Of a DNA stretch of 64,000 nucleotides, positions 32,535 to 42,598 are shown piece by piece (position 1 is the first letter of the stretch; the number at the start of each line of letters is the position of its first letter). This DNA is from Rhynchopus euleeides (taxonomy: Eukaryota > Euglenozoa > Diplonemea > Diplonemida > Diplonemidae). A model generated the notes under the pieces. That model saw only the letters and a program-made list of their open reading frames with translations. It ran no database searches and was not told where the DNA came from. The stretch spans positions 1,440,787 through 1,504,786 of the forward strand of contig OY723306.1 in the NCBI GenBank assembly GCA_963210315.1. The letters are read 5' to 3'. The translations under genes were made by a program, and so were the position numbers.

Positions 32535-35500
32535 ATGTCGACCGTCACTCTGTATGACAAGGGGATTGAGAGCCTGTATGAAATCCGTGGATTAGGAGAG
32601 GGGAAGGTGCGCTCACTAAACCTCCACATGAATGCGGTCGCTTCTCTGGAGGGTGCAGAGGGGTCAGCCTGCGAGGTGCTGGAGGAGCTGGATCTGAGCA
32701 GCAACGCGCTGCGATCCCTCCGAGGCGCCGGCTCGCTGATGGGCCTCCGCCTGCTGAACGTCAGTGCGAACGGGCTGCGCAAAATCCCCGACCTGTCCTC
32801 GCTCATCCGCCTGGAGCGGTTCAACGGGTCCTACAACAGCTTCTCCGATATCGCAGGCCTCGCCGGCTGCCAGGCCCTCGCAACGGTCGACCTGGAGGGG
32901 AACGCCATCGCCTCACCCGACTCCCTGAAGTCAGCCCTCCCGCTTCTCCCCTCCCTCCGCAGCATCGCCTTCCAGGCGGGGAGCGGGCACACCACCACCA
33001 CCACCACCAGCGGCTCCACCGCAGCAACCTCCCCCGCGTCTGCCTCCGCGACACATCACACCCCATCTGCTTCTGCCAACCCCGTCTGCAGCGTGCCGGG
33101 GTACCGCGCGTTGATCCTAAAGTTATGCCCTCACCTGATGAGCCTCGACCGGAGCCCTCTGCTCGGTGGGGATGGCGGTGCTGCTCCCACCACCACCGCC
33201 CCCCCCCTCCACGACCCCCCCCTGCCCGCCTCCGGCGAGAGGGGAGGGGGGGGGTCCAGGAGGGGTGACCGGAGCTTCGACCCACACCACCAGCCCCCCC
33301 TCGACGAGTTTGCCTATGGGATCTCCCCGGAACCCTCGTCGCACAGCGTGGAGTCAACCTCTGTCGAGGATATCCTGGAGGGGGTGTCTTCTGCAGCGTT
33401 GGTCGGGCGGATAGGCCGGCGCGACGGGGGGGGCGCGGGCGGAGGAGGAGGAAGAGGGGGAGGAGGTGCGGTTTTGGACCTCTCGGGGTACAGCAGGGGT
33501 GGGGCGCGGCGGAGCCGCGTGAGGCGGGGCGATGGCGGCCAGACGGAGCGCGTGCGGAGCCTCTCCTCCGGCAGGCGGCAGGGGCAACACCACCACCACC
33601 ACCTCCTCCTCCCCCGCCCCGGCTCGGAGGCTCAGGACGATGCGCCCCGCCACCACAGCCACCCTGCCACTGCCGCTTCGCCCGTCGCCTCCCCGCCGTT
33701 CCCACGCCGGGATGCCGCGGCGGCTGAGCCAACCGGGTCTGCCGATCCCCGGCACACCGCTGCTGCGGGCTGGGCTGCGGAGGAGCAGCCGTCGGGCCAA
33801 GGGGGGTCCATCGCCGCGGTGCTCCGGCGCAGGGGTGTGGTGGTTAGCCCGCCGGGGGGTGGGGGTGGCGTGGGGGGGTCGCCAGAGAGGCGATACCGGC
33901 ATGCGGCGTATGCCCAGACGGAGAGTGTGGTGCTGCATCCGATGGAGTCGCAGACGGAGCCCCCGCAGGCGACGAGCCGGTCGACATCCACGTCGGATCT
34001 GCTCGACATTGCGTTGGTCCAGCAGACCTCGCGTGCCCTGTCGCAGCGTGTCGAGGTGCTGGCTTCGCAGAACCAGCAGCTGGTGCAGCAGCTCGTGGAG
34101 CTTCAGGAGAGGCACGCCGCAGCCCAGGCTGAGTCGGGGATGCAGAAGGCGCAGGAGTCTGCTGCAATGCATGAGTCGCGTGAGGCTGCAGCAGCCCTCC
34201 GGAGGAAGTGCGCTGAGGGGATCGGGAAGGTCGAGGCGATGGCGGAGGAGCTGGAGCAGCGCTCCCGGGATGCGGATCGCCTGAGGGTTGAGCGGCACAA
34301 GCTGGAGCTGCAGGTCGCGGCGATGAAGAGCGAGCTGACGCGCAGGGAGGCGGACCTGCAGACCCAGGCTGCGGAGTTGCGGCAGACACACCAGATTGAC
34401 ATGGCGAAGCAGGCGGCTGAGGCGACCCGCGCTGCCCTGGAGCACCAGCAGGCGCTGTCCACACAGGCGGCACGGCTTGCAAAGCAGCACGATGAGGCGG
34501 TAGCCTCCCTCCGGCGGGAGCACAGCGAAGAGGTTGCCTCGTTGTCCAAACGCCTGGAGTCGGAGCGTGCTTCGCTCAGCAGGACACAGCAGGAGGAGCT
34601 TGAGGCACAGATGTCCCGCGTGCGGTCTGACTGCGTGCGGAAGTATGAAAAGGCGTTGCGTGAGGTGAGCCTGGCCTACCGCGAGCAGAAGGAGTCTGCC
34701 AAGCTGCACCAGTCGCAGGTGCGGAAGCTAGAGGCACGCCTGGGCAAGGCGAAGGAGGAGCATGCGGAGGAGCTGGACGCTGTGAAGGAGCGTGCGCGGC
34801 GGGCGGCGGAGGCGGAGAAGGAGCTGGTGGAGCACAGGCAGCGGTTTACCGACGTGGAGGTGGGGCGGCTGCGGGACGACCTGCGGCAGAGGGAGCTGGC
34901 GGTGCAGCGCGCGGAGGCGGAGGCCGCGCGGCTGCGGGAGCAGCTGGCGGTGGCGGCGGTAGTGCCGCCCCGCCCCGATCACAGCCATGCGGCGCCGGAA
35001 GTGCTTGAAACGCTGCGTGCCGACAACGCAGACCTGCAGCACCAGCTGCGCTCTGTGGAGGGCCATGTACGGTCGCTAGCAGAGCAGGTCAAGGAGAAGG
35101 AGAAGGCGATCGAACGACTCCTCAACCAGCTGGAGGAGGCTGAGGAGGACCTGCACACAGCACGCCGACAGTGCGACGATGAGGAGGCAATGCGGCGCAG
35201 AGTGGAGTCGAACCTGCAGGTGTGTGGGGTGGGAGTGGGAGAGGGGGGGGGGGTAGAATAGGAGGACACGCTCAAATTGTTCAAATCGTTGGTGGCGTGT
35301 TGACACCCCCGTCCCCTGCAGGCGTCGCTGAAGGAGACGGAGCGCACCGCCCGGGAGAAGCGGCGGCGTCTTGAGGATGAGATCGATGCGAAGGCGCAGG
35401 AGCTTGCGTGTATCGGGGATGACCTGCGTGCGCTCCACCAGCAGCTCTCGGAGAAGGATGCGGCGCTGAGCGAGCAGCGGGCGAAGGCGCAGCAGGCGCA

Positions 35501-35880
35501 GGAAGAGTGTGGGTCACTTCGGGTATGGCGAAGATCTCGGCAGCAGAAGCTTTTCCAACCCCACACCCCCCCTGCAATCCCCCATGCCTTTGCTCCATTG
35601 TCCCCCCCCCCCCCCCTCCATCAGTGTCCACTCACACCACCGCACACAGGCTGCCCGTGACAGTGTCCAGGCGGAGTCGGAGGAGACCTACAAAAAGCTG
35701 AAGGTGCTTGCGAAGAGCTTCCAGAAGCACCAGGTGCGGTGGGAGCAGGATCGGATTGCCTTGGGCAACCTGCAGGTCGTCGCCGAGTCTGACAAGGTGA
35801 AGAACAAGGAGCTGGAGGAGCGGCTGGCACGAATGGAGGACAAGCACAGGCAGCTGCAGGACTTCTTCAAGCAGGGGTGA
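32535..35880 (+). CDS. LRRCC1: LRRCC1/VFL1-like leucine-rich repeat and coiled-coil centriolar protein, three exons
   Basis: Exons 32535-35219, 35322-35522 and 35650-35880 join with phase-0 introns (donors GTGTGT and GTATGG; acceptors CCTGCAG and CACACAG) into about 1038 residues, close to human LRRCC1. The N-terminus reads LYDKGIESLYEI (compare MDKGLQSISEL in LRRCC1), followed by about five leucine-rich repeats to residue 150 and an LRR-cap stretch NPVCSVPGYRALILKLCPHLMS, very like NPVCRLPGYRAVILQTLPQL in the vertebrate protein. A Gly/His/Pro/Ser-rich insert (about 160-480) precedes continuous heptad-rich coiled coil (about 490-1038). Known homologues sit in the distal centriole lumen and set flagellar number and position (Chlamydomonas VFL1). 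Inference: this organism builds basal bodies. The long disordered insert is absent from the animal protein as I recall it. Confidence 0.88.
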
Positions 35881-36872
35881 TGGCCCAGGCGTATCAAATG
35901 GGGATGTGAGTTTCAGGCTCCTTCTGGCTTATGTATTGTTTCAGCACATCCTTCGATGCGGGCGGAAAGTGTGGCGTGGTTTGTTTGTGCCCTTTGCCCC
36001 CTCCGCTGACGAGACACCGCAGGCGTGTGAATGCGGAGGCGTCACCCACAGCAAAGAAAAACGGAATCAAAAAAAATGGCGCAGATCACAGCGCAGTAGA
36101 TACTTTCCTCCGCCTGCATCGCTCGCCCCCACCCCCCAGACCCCACCCCGTTACAAAAGGCAAGCAGCAGCGGTTCAGCAAAACAAAGGTGGGAATACCC
36201 GCCGCTAGAATAAATGCCCCAGTGATAGCCGCCCACCCCCTGTCCGCCCAGGATACACTCCACGCGATAGCGTTGAGTGACCGAATAGACCAATGCGCTG
36301 AAACGGCCTGTCTGTCCAGCAACGTTGGTGGGCCGCCCTCTGTCTGTTGAATCCCCCCCCCCACCACCCCATCACTCCGAATCTTGTTCGGGGAGGACAT
36401 TGGTGTCCATTGGCACCCCCTCTTCAATTCCTTCTATAGCCCTTCCCACCACCCCCCCACACCCCCCAGCACCTATAGATATAGCCTGCGGCCTGCAGTA
36501 GAGCGGAACGATGTTCTGCGGTAAAACGCGAAAAAGAACGGCAAGTTCGGATGAGCGGTGACCCCACCTCCCCACCCCACACCCCCACACCCCAGCGACG
36601 GGTTGGTTCGGCTACAAAAGGCGATATCGTGGCACCGCCCCCACTGTGTTTCCTCCCAGGCCCGCTGGGCACTGGTGCGTTTGTGTCAGCATCTCCTGTG
36701 GGAGGGACTGTCAGCGGCGGGTTGTTTATCGTGGTTGACCACTTGCCAGCCGCTGTTTGCGCGCGCTTTGTTGCCGTTGCTTTGCGTGGCCTGCATGCAG
36801 CTGCCACAACTACACGTCACGTATATCCACCACCCTCCGCGCCAGACTACCAGCGTTCGACTTTTTTCTGCG
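35881..36872. other. intergenic spacer, no supported gene
   Basis: About 1 kb with C-runs. A block TTTGTGTCAGCATCTCCTGT at 36680 resembles one at the same distance upstream of the gene at 41645. Confidence 0.5.
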
Positions 36873-38840
36873 ATGCACGGAGCACTGCGTGTTGCGGTGC
36901 TGGCGGCCCTCCTGGGCAGCGCCAGCGCACAGATCTGCTGCATGGCGATGCCGCAGTGCCCCGTCGGGTTCGTGTCCACACACGACAAGTGCCAGGACGG
37001 GGAGAGCAAGGAGGAGTGCCTGACGGTGCACATGTGCTGCAAGACGGTGCACTGCCGTGCGGTGCCCGACTTCTGCGCCAAGCAGGGTCCGACGTGCGGC
37101 GACGGGCTGGAGAAGTGTAAGTCGGGGTACACATGCACAGCTGACCCCACGTGCACCACCAGGGACTGCAAGCAGTGCTGTGTGCGTGACGAGACGAAGC
37201 CGCCTGCGCCTACGCCTGCCCCCACGAAGTGCACGCCGTACACACCGCCTGGCATCTGCATCGCACAGCACGGGTGGTGCTGGGACCACGGCAAGTGCCA
37301 GTGCGTGCAGAGCCTCGCCACGCCGTGCACGAAGAACCCCTGCGACACGGAGAAGTGCGACATCGGCTACGTGTGCGAGCCGAGCTACTGTGGCGGGTGC
37401 AACCACCGCTGTGTGATTGACGAGACGAAGCCGCCCGCACCTACGCCCGTGCCTGTCGTGGAGCCGAAGGGCTGCCGCCTGGGGTGTGGCAGCTTCGTGC
37501 CTGTCGGGTGGCGTGGGGCAGACGAGGGGAAGAACGCCTGCAACACGTGCTCGTGCGAGGCGGACAAGGCCCTGGTCTGCACCGAGATGGCATGCCTCGG
37601 GACGTCTGGGTGCCCGTGCACGCTTCGGTGCGGCACGGTTGTGAAGGACCAGTGGAGCGGGAAGGACGAGGGGTCGAACGCCTGCAACACATGCCAGTGC
37701 CTGAACGGCGGGTTGGCGTGCACCAGCAGGGGGTGCCTTGACATGCCGTGCGACACGAAGCCGCCTGCACCTACACCTGCTCCCAAGTGCGACGACGCAA
37801 CGGAGCCTGTCGAGTGCCTGAACCAGAACGAGTGCTACAACGTGAAGGAGTGCAAGTGCGGCAGGTACCCCATGCCGAGGTGTTTCGAGAACCCGTGCAA
37901 CCTGGTGGACTGCGAGCCTGGTTACGTGTGTGAGGACAGCTACTGCGGTGGGTGCCACGCCCGCTGTGTGGCCCCGAAGACCAAGCCGCCTGCACCTACG
38001 CCCGTGCCTGTCGAGGAGCCGAAGGGCTGCCGCCTGGGGTGTGGCAGCTTCGTGCCTGTCGGGTGGCGTGGGGCGGACGAGGGGAAGAACGCCTGCAACA
38101 CGTGCTCGTGCCTGGCGGACAAGGCCCTGGTCTGTACCGAGATGGCATGCCTCGGGACGTCTGGGTGCCCGTGCACGCTTCGGTGCGGCACGGTTGTGAA
38201 GGACCAGTGGAGTGGGAAGGACGAGGGGTCGAACGCCTGCAACACATGCCAGTGCCTGAACGGCGGGTTGGCGTGCACCAGCAGGGGGTGCCTTGACATG
38301 CCGTGCGACACGAAGCCGCCTGCACCTACACCTGCTCCCAAGTGCGACGACGCAACGGAGCCTGTCGAGTGCCTGAACCAGAACGAGTGCTACAACGTGA
38401 AGGAGTGCAAGTGCGGCAGGTACCCCATGCCGAGGTGTTTCGAGAACCCGTGCAACCTGGTGGACTGCGAGCCTGGCTACGTGTGTGAGGACAGCTACTG
38501 CGGTGGGTGCCACGCCCGCTGTGTGGCCCCCAAGACCAAGCCGCCTGCACCCACACCTGTGCCGGAGCCGCTCTCCTTCTGTGCCCTGCAGGGCCCCACA
38601 TGCGGTCGCTCCTCCCCCCGGTGCAAGCCCGGGTACGCATGCCTTTCCGACCCGACGTGCGACCGCGCCACCAGCAACTGCGACCGCTGCTGCTGCCGGA
38701 TGCCGCAGTGCAAGCCTGGGTACAGGCTGCGCCGTCGCCGCTCCGAGTGCAAGGGGCGGTCTGCCGAGCGGGGCCTCTGCTACGAGGTGCAGAACGACTG
38801 CGGCTCCTTCGTCTGCCAGATCATCCGCCGCTGGAACTGA
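36873..38840 (+). CDS. secreted modular cysteine-rich repeat protein
   Basis: 655 residues from the ATG at 36873, chosen because it begins a classic signal peptide (MHGALRVAVLAALLGSASA, cleavage before QICC). No transmembrane segment follows, so it is probably secreted or part of a surface coat. Modules are linked by TKPPAPTPAP/VP spacers. One Cys-rich module (GCRLGCGSFVPVGWRGADEG...) has the spacing of small VWC/pacifastin-like domains; another is GYVCEDSYCGGCHARC. A 185-residue block occurs twice with a 555-bp offset (about 37430-37984 and 37985-38539), nearly identical in DNA. The ends mirror each other: an N-terminal PQCPVG module then FCAKQGPTCG, and a C-terminal FCALQGPTCG then PQCKPG. 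Function unknown; adhesion or matrix is a guess. Confidence 0.85.
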   Translation: MHGALRVAVLAALLGSASAQICCMAMPQCPVGFVSTHDKCQDGESKEECLTVHMCCKTVHCRAVPDFCAKQGPTCGDGLEKCKSGYTCTADPTCTTRDCKQCCVRDETKPPAPTPAPTKCTPYTPPGICIAQHGWCWDHGKCQCVQSLATPCTKNPCDTEKCDIGYVCEPSYCGGCNHRCVIDETKPPAPTPVPVVEPKGCRLGCGSFVPVGWRGADEGKNACNTCSCEADKALVCTEMACLGTSGCPCTLRCGTVVKDQWSGKDEGSNACNTCQCLNGGLACTSRGCLDMPCDTKPPAPTPAPKCDDATEPVECLNQNECYNVKECKCGRYPMPRCFENPCNLVDCEPGYVCEDSYCGGCHARCVAPKTKPPAPTPVPVEEPKGCRLGCGSFVPVGWRGADEGKNACNTCSCLADKALVCTEMACLGTSGCPCTLRCGTVVKDQWSGKDEGSNACNTCQCLNGGLACTSRGCLDMPCDTKPPAPTPAPKCDDATEPVECLNQNECYNVKECKCGRYPMPRCFENPCNLVDCEPGYVCEDSYCGGCHARCVAPKTKPPAPTPVPEPLSFCALQGPTCGRSSPRCKPGYACLSDPTCDRATSNCDRCCCRMPQCKPGYRLRRRRSECKGRSAERGLCYEVQNDCGSFVCQIIRRWN

Positions 38841-40150
38841 CCGTGATTGCCTGCCCCAGCGCAACCTACGCTGCCACACCCCCCACCCCCTTCTGATCCG
38901 CGACCAACCCCCACCGTTCTTCTTTTGAGTTGTTTCCGGATCCCGTCCCTCCCCCCGGGGATGTGCCGTGCCAACAACGACGTCGCTCAAGAAGGGGCGG
39001 ATGCACGCTGGGACCGCCTGCCCCTCCAGGCAGGCCCCAACACGACACCCGACCCCTGTCCGAACACGTCACCCGCACGCCACCCCCACCACCCCCACTC
39101 TCTCAGCCCTTCCCCCGGCTGGCGCTTGCGCCTCTTTTGCGCCTCGCCCTGCCCTCCCCACAATCGACTCCCCCACCCCCATCCCCCCCTTCGCGCCACT
39201 CAGACATGCCCCTGAGCCAATCCTCGTCGGTGTGTGGCGTCGTAGATCTGCCACCGGAGATACGTGGCTGTGCTCTCTGTCACAGCCTCGTGTTGCCCTA
39301 CACCTCCGTGCTGCTGCAGACCACACGCCATGCTGCCGTTGCGACTGGTTCTCTCGTTGTTTGATATGTGCTCCCCCCCTCCCCTCTGACGAAGGCCGCT
39401 TCGCAACGCGCATCATGACATCCAACAATGCCATGGCACCTGCCCCACAGTCACCCCACCACACGGGCTGGCTGCGGGGGCAGATCGCACCCATGCGGCT
39501 CTCGACCCTCATTCTTGCTGACCTTTCCGCGACCCAGGGTGGCGCAGCATCATGCAGCAGGAGTTTGCGCAAGCAGACCAGACACCATCAGCTGCTGTTA
39601 TCGCCGTAGGGGATGTGTTTCCCTCGAACCCTGTTCCGCCTGGTTGAAACATTTTCGTTCTGGGAGTGGGGGTATTTTTGATTGCTTATCATCGTCAGGC
39701 CGTGTGTTGAGAGAGCAAAGGGGGGGTGTCTCCAGAGACACAGGCAGACAGCACTGCCTGCAGGATATCCGCGCGCTGTGTAGCGCAGTGTGGTGGTAGA
39801 ACCTGCAGAGGTGCGGAGGTCATTCCCCCCCTTTGCGCAACGCGCGTGCCTGGGGCACTGCCACAGAAGAGGCAAGCCATTCCGGCCCATCCCCTGGGCT
39901 GGAGGTGCAAGCCGTTTGTGCGCGCAGATCACAGATGGCGCACCCTTGTGTGTCCCGTTCCTTCTTCCCTCCCTTACTCCCCAGTTGTTTTTGTCATCCG
40001 AATCCCTAGCCCCGCCCCCTCCAAAAATTATTCTTTGTAGCCTCATGCAATGAAGGAGGAAATGGAACACGGAGAAAGCAGGTCATTCGAGTTTACGGCA
40101 CGCGTAGTGCCGTAATTGCAGAGCCACATCTCACCTCATCACAGGTCGAG

Positions 40151-40226
40151 GTGTGTGCGTTTCACCACAACCTCTCCCCTCCCCATTCCCCCGTGTTGAG
40201 TGACATGTGTCGATAGTGTTCCATTT
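40151..40226. repeat. 76-bp dispersed repeat, copy 2
   Basis: Matches 228-303. It ends at GTTCCATTT, directly before a T-tract and the palindromic element at 40245. Confidence 0.8.
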
Positions 40227-40244
40227 TTTTTTTAATTTTTTTTT

Positions 40245-40609
40245 ACCTGGGACCCCCCGTGTTTAAGTCCCCCCCCTGGAGGCGATTTTCGGCCGGGGGG
40301 GACTTAAACACGGGGGGGGCGGACCTAAACACAGGGGGGGCTTAAACACGGGGGTGGCACAGTGGAGACCAAGAAGACCTCTTCCTCTGCTGTCGTAGGG
40401 GGGTAATTCCGGTCCGGATGGACTTTTGGCACCCCACTTTCGACTCTGACAGCACCTGGAGGGCCTAGGGGCCACCTGATGACCCTCCAGACCAGCCCAC
40501 CCCCGTGTTTAGGTCCCCCTGTGTTTAAGTCCCCCCCCTGCCAGACCCCCAGGGGGGGACTTAAACACGGGGGTAAGGGGGGGGGACTTATACACGGGGG
40601 GTCCCAGGT
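40245..40609. mobile_element. palindromic element built from GGGGGACTTAAACACGGGGG units
   Basis: Ends ACCTGGGACCCCCCGTGT and its reverse complement (the right copy has TTATAC for TTAAAC) form a terminal inverted repeat of about 35 bp. Inside and at the ends there are about eight copies of a 20-bp unit GGGGGACTTAAACACGGGGG, or close variants, in both orientations (about 40258, 40298, 40321, 40339, 40500, 40517, 40553 and 40582). T-tract and A-tract flank the ends. No coding capacity. Non-autonomous foldback element, or a clustered binding-site array. Confidence 0.75.
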
Positions 40610-40831
40610 AACACTTTAAAAAAAAAAAATTATTCTTTTACGCACACTCTTTGTGGGCGGGAAAATGTCATTACAGCACAGCCCGACGGGATCCGCGCGC
40701 AATCAGCCCCTCACCCATCATCATAGGGGTTTTGAGGTTATTTGTGTGTGGAAGCGTCAACCGGCATCACAAGACAAACTCCGCAGCATAAAAAAGCGCT
40801 GGGCTGCGGTGACATTTTTTTTCAAGCAAGA

Positions 40832-40940
40832 GGGGGCCCTCGCTACCAAGTGTGACTGAGTGAGAAAAAGTGAGAAGTCAGCCATGTTTGGCTGACAACT
40901 GACGACTCGTGACTCACAGTGACTCGTAGCGAGGGCCCCC
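40832..40940. mobile_element. small palindromic element (GGGGCCCTCGCTACC family), copy 2
   Basis: 109 bp starting GGGGGCCCTCGCTAC and ending GTAGCGAGGGCCCCC, flanked by AGA on both sides, a possible 3-bp target duplication. Internally CAGCCATGTTTGGCTG forms a second hairpin. Related to 21148-21245. Confidence 0.75.
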
Positions 40941-41644
40941 AGAGTGCCAAGACTCACACACTTTACGTCAGTCTCACTGAAGCGGCTCCGCTGCGTCGTT
41001 GGTTTTTGTTTGATATCTTCGAACAGAACCACGGCGCGGCAGGCCGGCAACCAGCAACCCGAAGAGCCTCGCATCACACACACCGCCTGCACAGCCTTGC
41101 GCAGCCGCTGTTTTTTTCTTGGCCACTCCCTGTGCCGATCGCCTGGCGACTGTGGTTAGTGAGGGCTTTGGTACCCTCAACGCGTTCCTCCCAAAAAGGT
41201 GGGGATGGAGTGTGGGAGGGGTCAGAAAAAAATCCTTCGTTCGTGCTACGCACTGCCGCCGGCAACCAGGGTTGGCACCACAATGCCCCTCGGCAGAGGG
41301 AGATGCCTTTGTGCCTCCCTGGTGTGCTGCTGCAGTGTCGACGCTTCATTTCATAGAACGCCTGCCTGTGATAGGGCTGCCTTGCCTGGCAGGAGCCTCT
41401 GCTCCTGCCTGGAACGCTCTACCAGGCCTGCCGGGGCGCTGTGGGGTGTGTTTGTGCCAGCATGTCTTGTGGGATGGAATGTCACCAGGTGCCCTGTCCC
41501 CCCCCCCCCCCCCCCCCATACTTGCATTTTTCAACAGCCCACACCCACCTCCCAAGCCCCAACCCCCCCCCACATCACATCGCCACAACAGGCCGAGCAC
41601 GCAACACTACATCTCGGGCACCCCGCCCTGCAGACACACTGGCG

Positions 41645-42598
41645 ATGAACGCCAGCGGTGGCACGGCGGGCGACCAGACCAATGCAAGCGACCCCCTGAT
41701 CTCCATCATGTGGTGCTGCGGCTGCGCCGCAGCGTCGCTGCTTCTCCTGGCCGCTCTCAGGATCGTGGCCCGCCCGCTGTGGGTCGCCGCCTCCGCTACC
41801 CTCAAGACAACGGCGCTTGCCGAGGCATGCGTCGCCTGCCTGCTCCTGAAGGACAGGGCTCTTGACGCCCTCTCTGCCTCGGCATCCTACTTCGCAGTCC
41901 CCCTCCTCCGCCTCCTCCATATCCCGAAGACGATGTACTTCGTGATGGACGGCAACCGCCGCTGGGCACGCCAGAGGGGGCAGCCCACCAGCAGGGGGCA
42001 CTCCGGCGGCTACGACACCCTGCAGAACCTCCTGGAGATCCTGACGGAGCTCGGGGTGGAGGAGGTGACGGTGTACGCCTTCAGCATCCCCAACTTCAAG
42101 AGGAGCTCTGAGGAGAAGTCGTTCCTGATGGACCTGGCGGAGGCGAAGTTTGACGAGATGATGCAGAGGGACGACGTGGTGCAGAGGCACAACGTGAGGG
42201 TCCGTGTTGTGGGTGACAGGTCGCGCCTCCCGCAGAGCGTGCTGGAAGCTGCAGAGCGGATCGAGCGGCACACAGAGGGGAACACCCGCTGCACAATGAA
42301 CATCGCGTTTGCCTATGCCGCCCGCACAGAGATGCTGGCTTACGCCAACAGCCGCGGCGCCACCCCGATGTGGGTGGGCACGCCGAAGGGGATGCCGGCA
42401 CTCTGGATCCGCACCTCTGGGGAGCGGCGGTTCTCCGACTTCCTGCAGTGGCAGGCGGGGTTCGCGCATCTGAACTTCCAAAATGTCCTCTGGCCCGACT
42501 TCCGGGCGTGGCATCTGTTCTCTGCAATCCTGGAGTACAACTGGTACTACGCAGCGACCTGCAAGGCGATGCAGGAGTCCGTTGAGGAGGCCTCTTGA
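41645..42598 (+). CDS. cis-prenyltransferase (dehydrodolichyl diphosphate synthase type)
   Basis: Elongates farnesyl diphosphate with isopentenyl diphosphate to long-chain cis-polyprenyl diphosphate, the precursor of dolichol for glycosylation at the ER. 317 residues from the ATG at 41645, with an acceptor-like CCCTGCAG 13 bases upstream. A hydrophobic N-terminus (about 18-95) suggests membrane association. Catalytic MDGNRRWA with the essential Asp at 102, GHSGGY at 118-123, VTVYAFSIPNFKRS at 141-154, FAYAARTE at 222-229 and IRTSGERRFSDFLQWQ at 255-270 are all present; the Asp/Arg/Ser diphosphate ligands look intact. The link between FAYAARTE and IRTSGE is about 17 residues shorter than in human DHDDS, removing the YTxxxPxPD stretch. 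No C-terminal RxG-like extension is seen, so whether it needs a Nogo-B-receptor-type partner is unclear. Confidence 0.92.
   Translation: MNASGGTAGDQTNASDPLISIMWCCGCAAASLLLLAALRIVARPLWVAASATLKTTALAEACVACLLLKDRALDALSASASYFAVPLLRLLHIPKTMYFVMDGNRRWARQRGQPTSRGHSGGYDTLQNLLEILTELGVEEVTVYAFSIPNFKRSSEEKSFLMDLAEAKFDEMMQRDDVVQRHNVRVRVVGDRSRLPQSVLEAAERIERHTEGNTRCTMNIAFAYAARTEMLAYANSRGATPMWVGTPKGMPALWIRTSGERRFSDFLQWQAGFAHLNFQNVLWPDFRAWHLFSAILEYNWYYAATCKAMQESVEEAS

Larger units (their letters stand above)
38841..41644. other. intergenic spacer with several repeats, no supported gene
   Basis: A short ATG frame near 39206-39363 (MPLSQSSSVCGVV...) has no supporting feature and is not called. Three repeat elements between 40151 and 40940 are listed separately. 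Confidence 0.5.

Noticed and set aside
36810-38990. 726-codon frame on - strand opposite the Cys-rich gene
   Set aside because: Antisense shadow caused by GC-rich codon bias; the + strand has a signal peptide and ordered Cys modules.
39206-39363. Short ATG frame after the Cys-rich gene
   Set aside because: About 52 codons with no domain, targeting signal or splice context.
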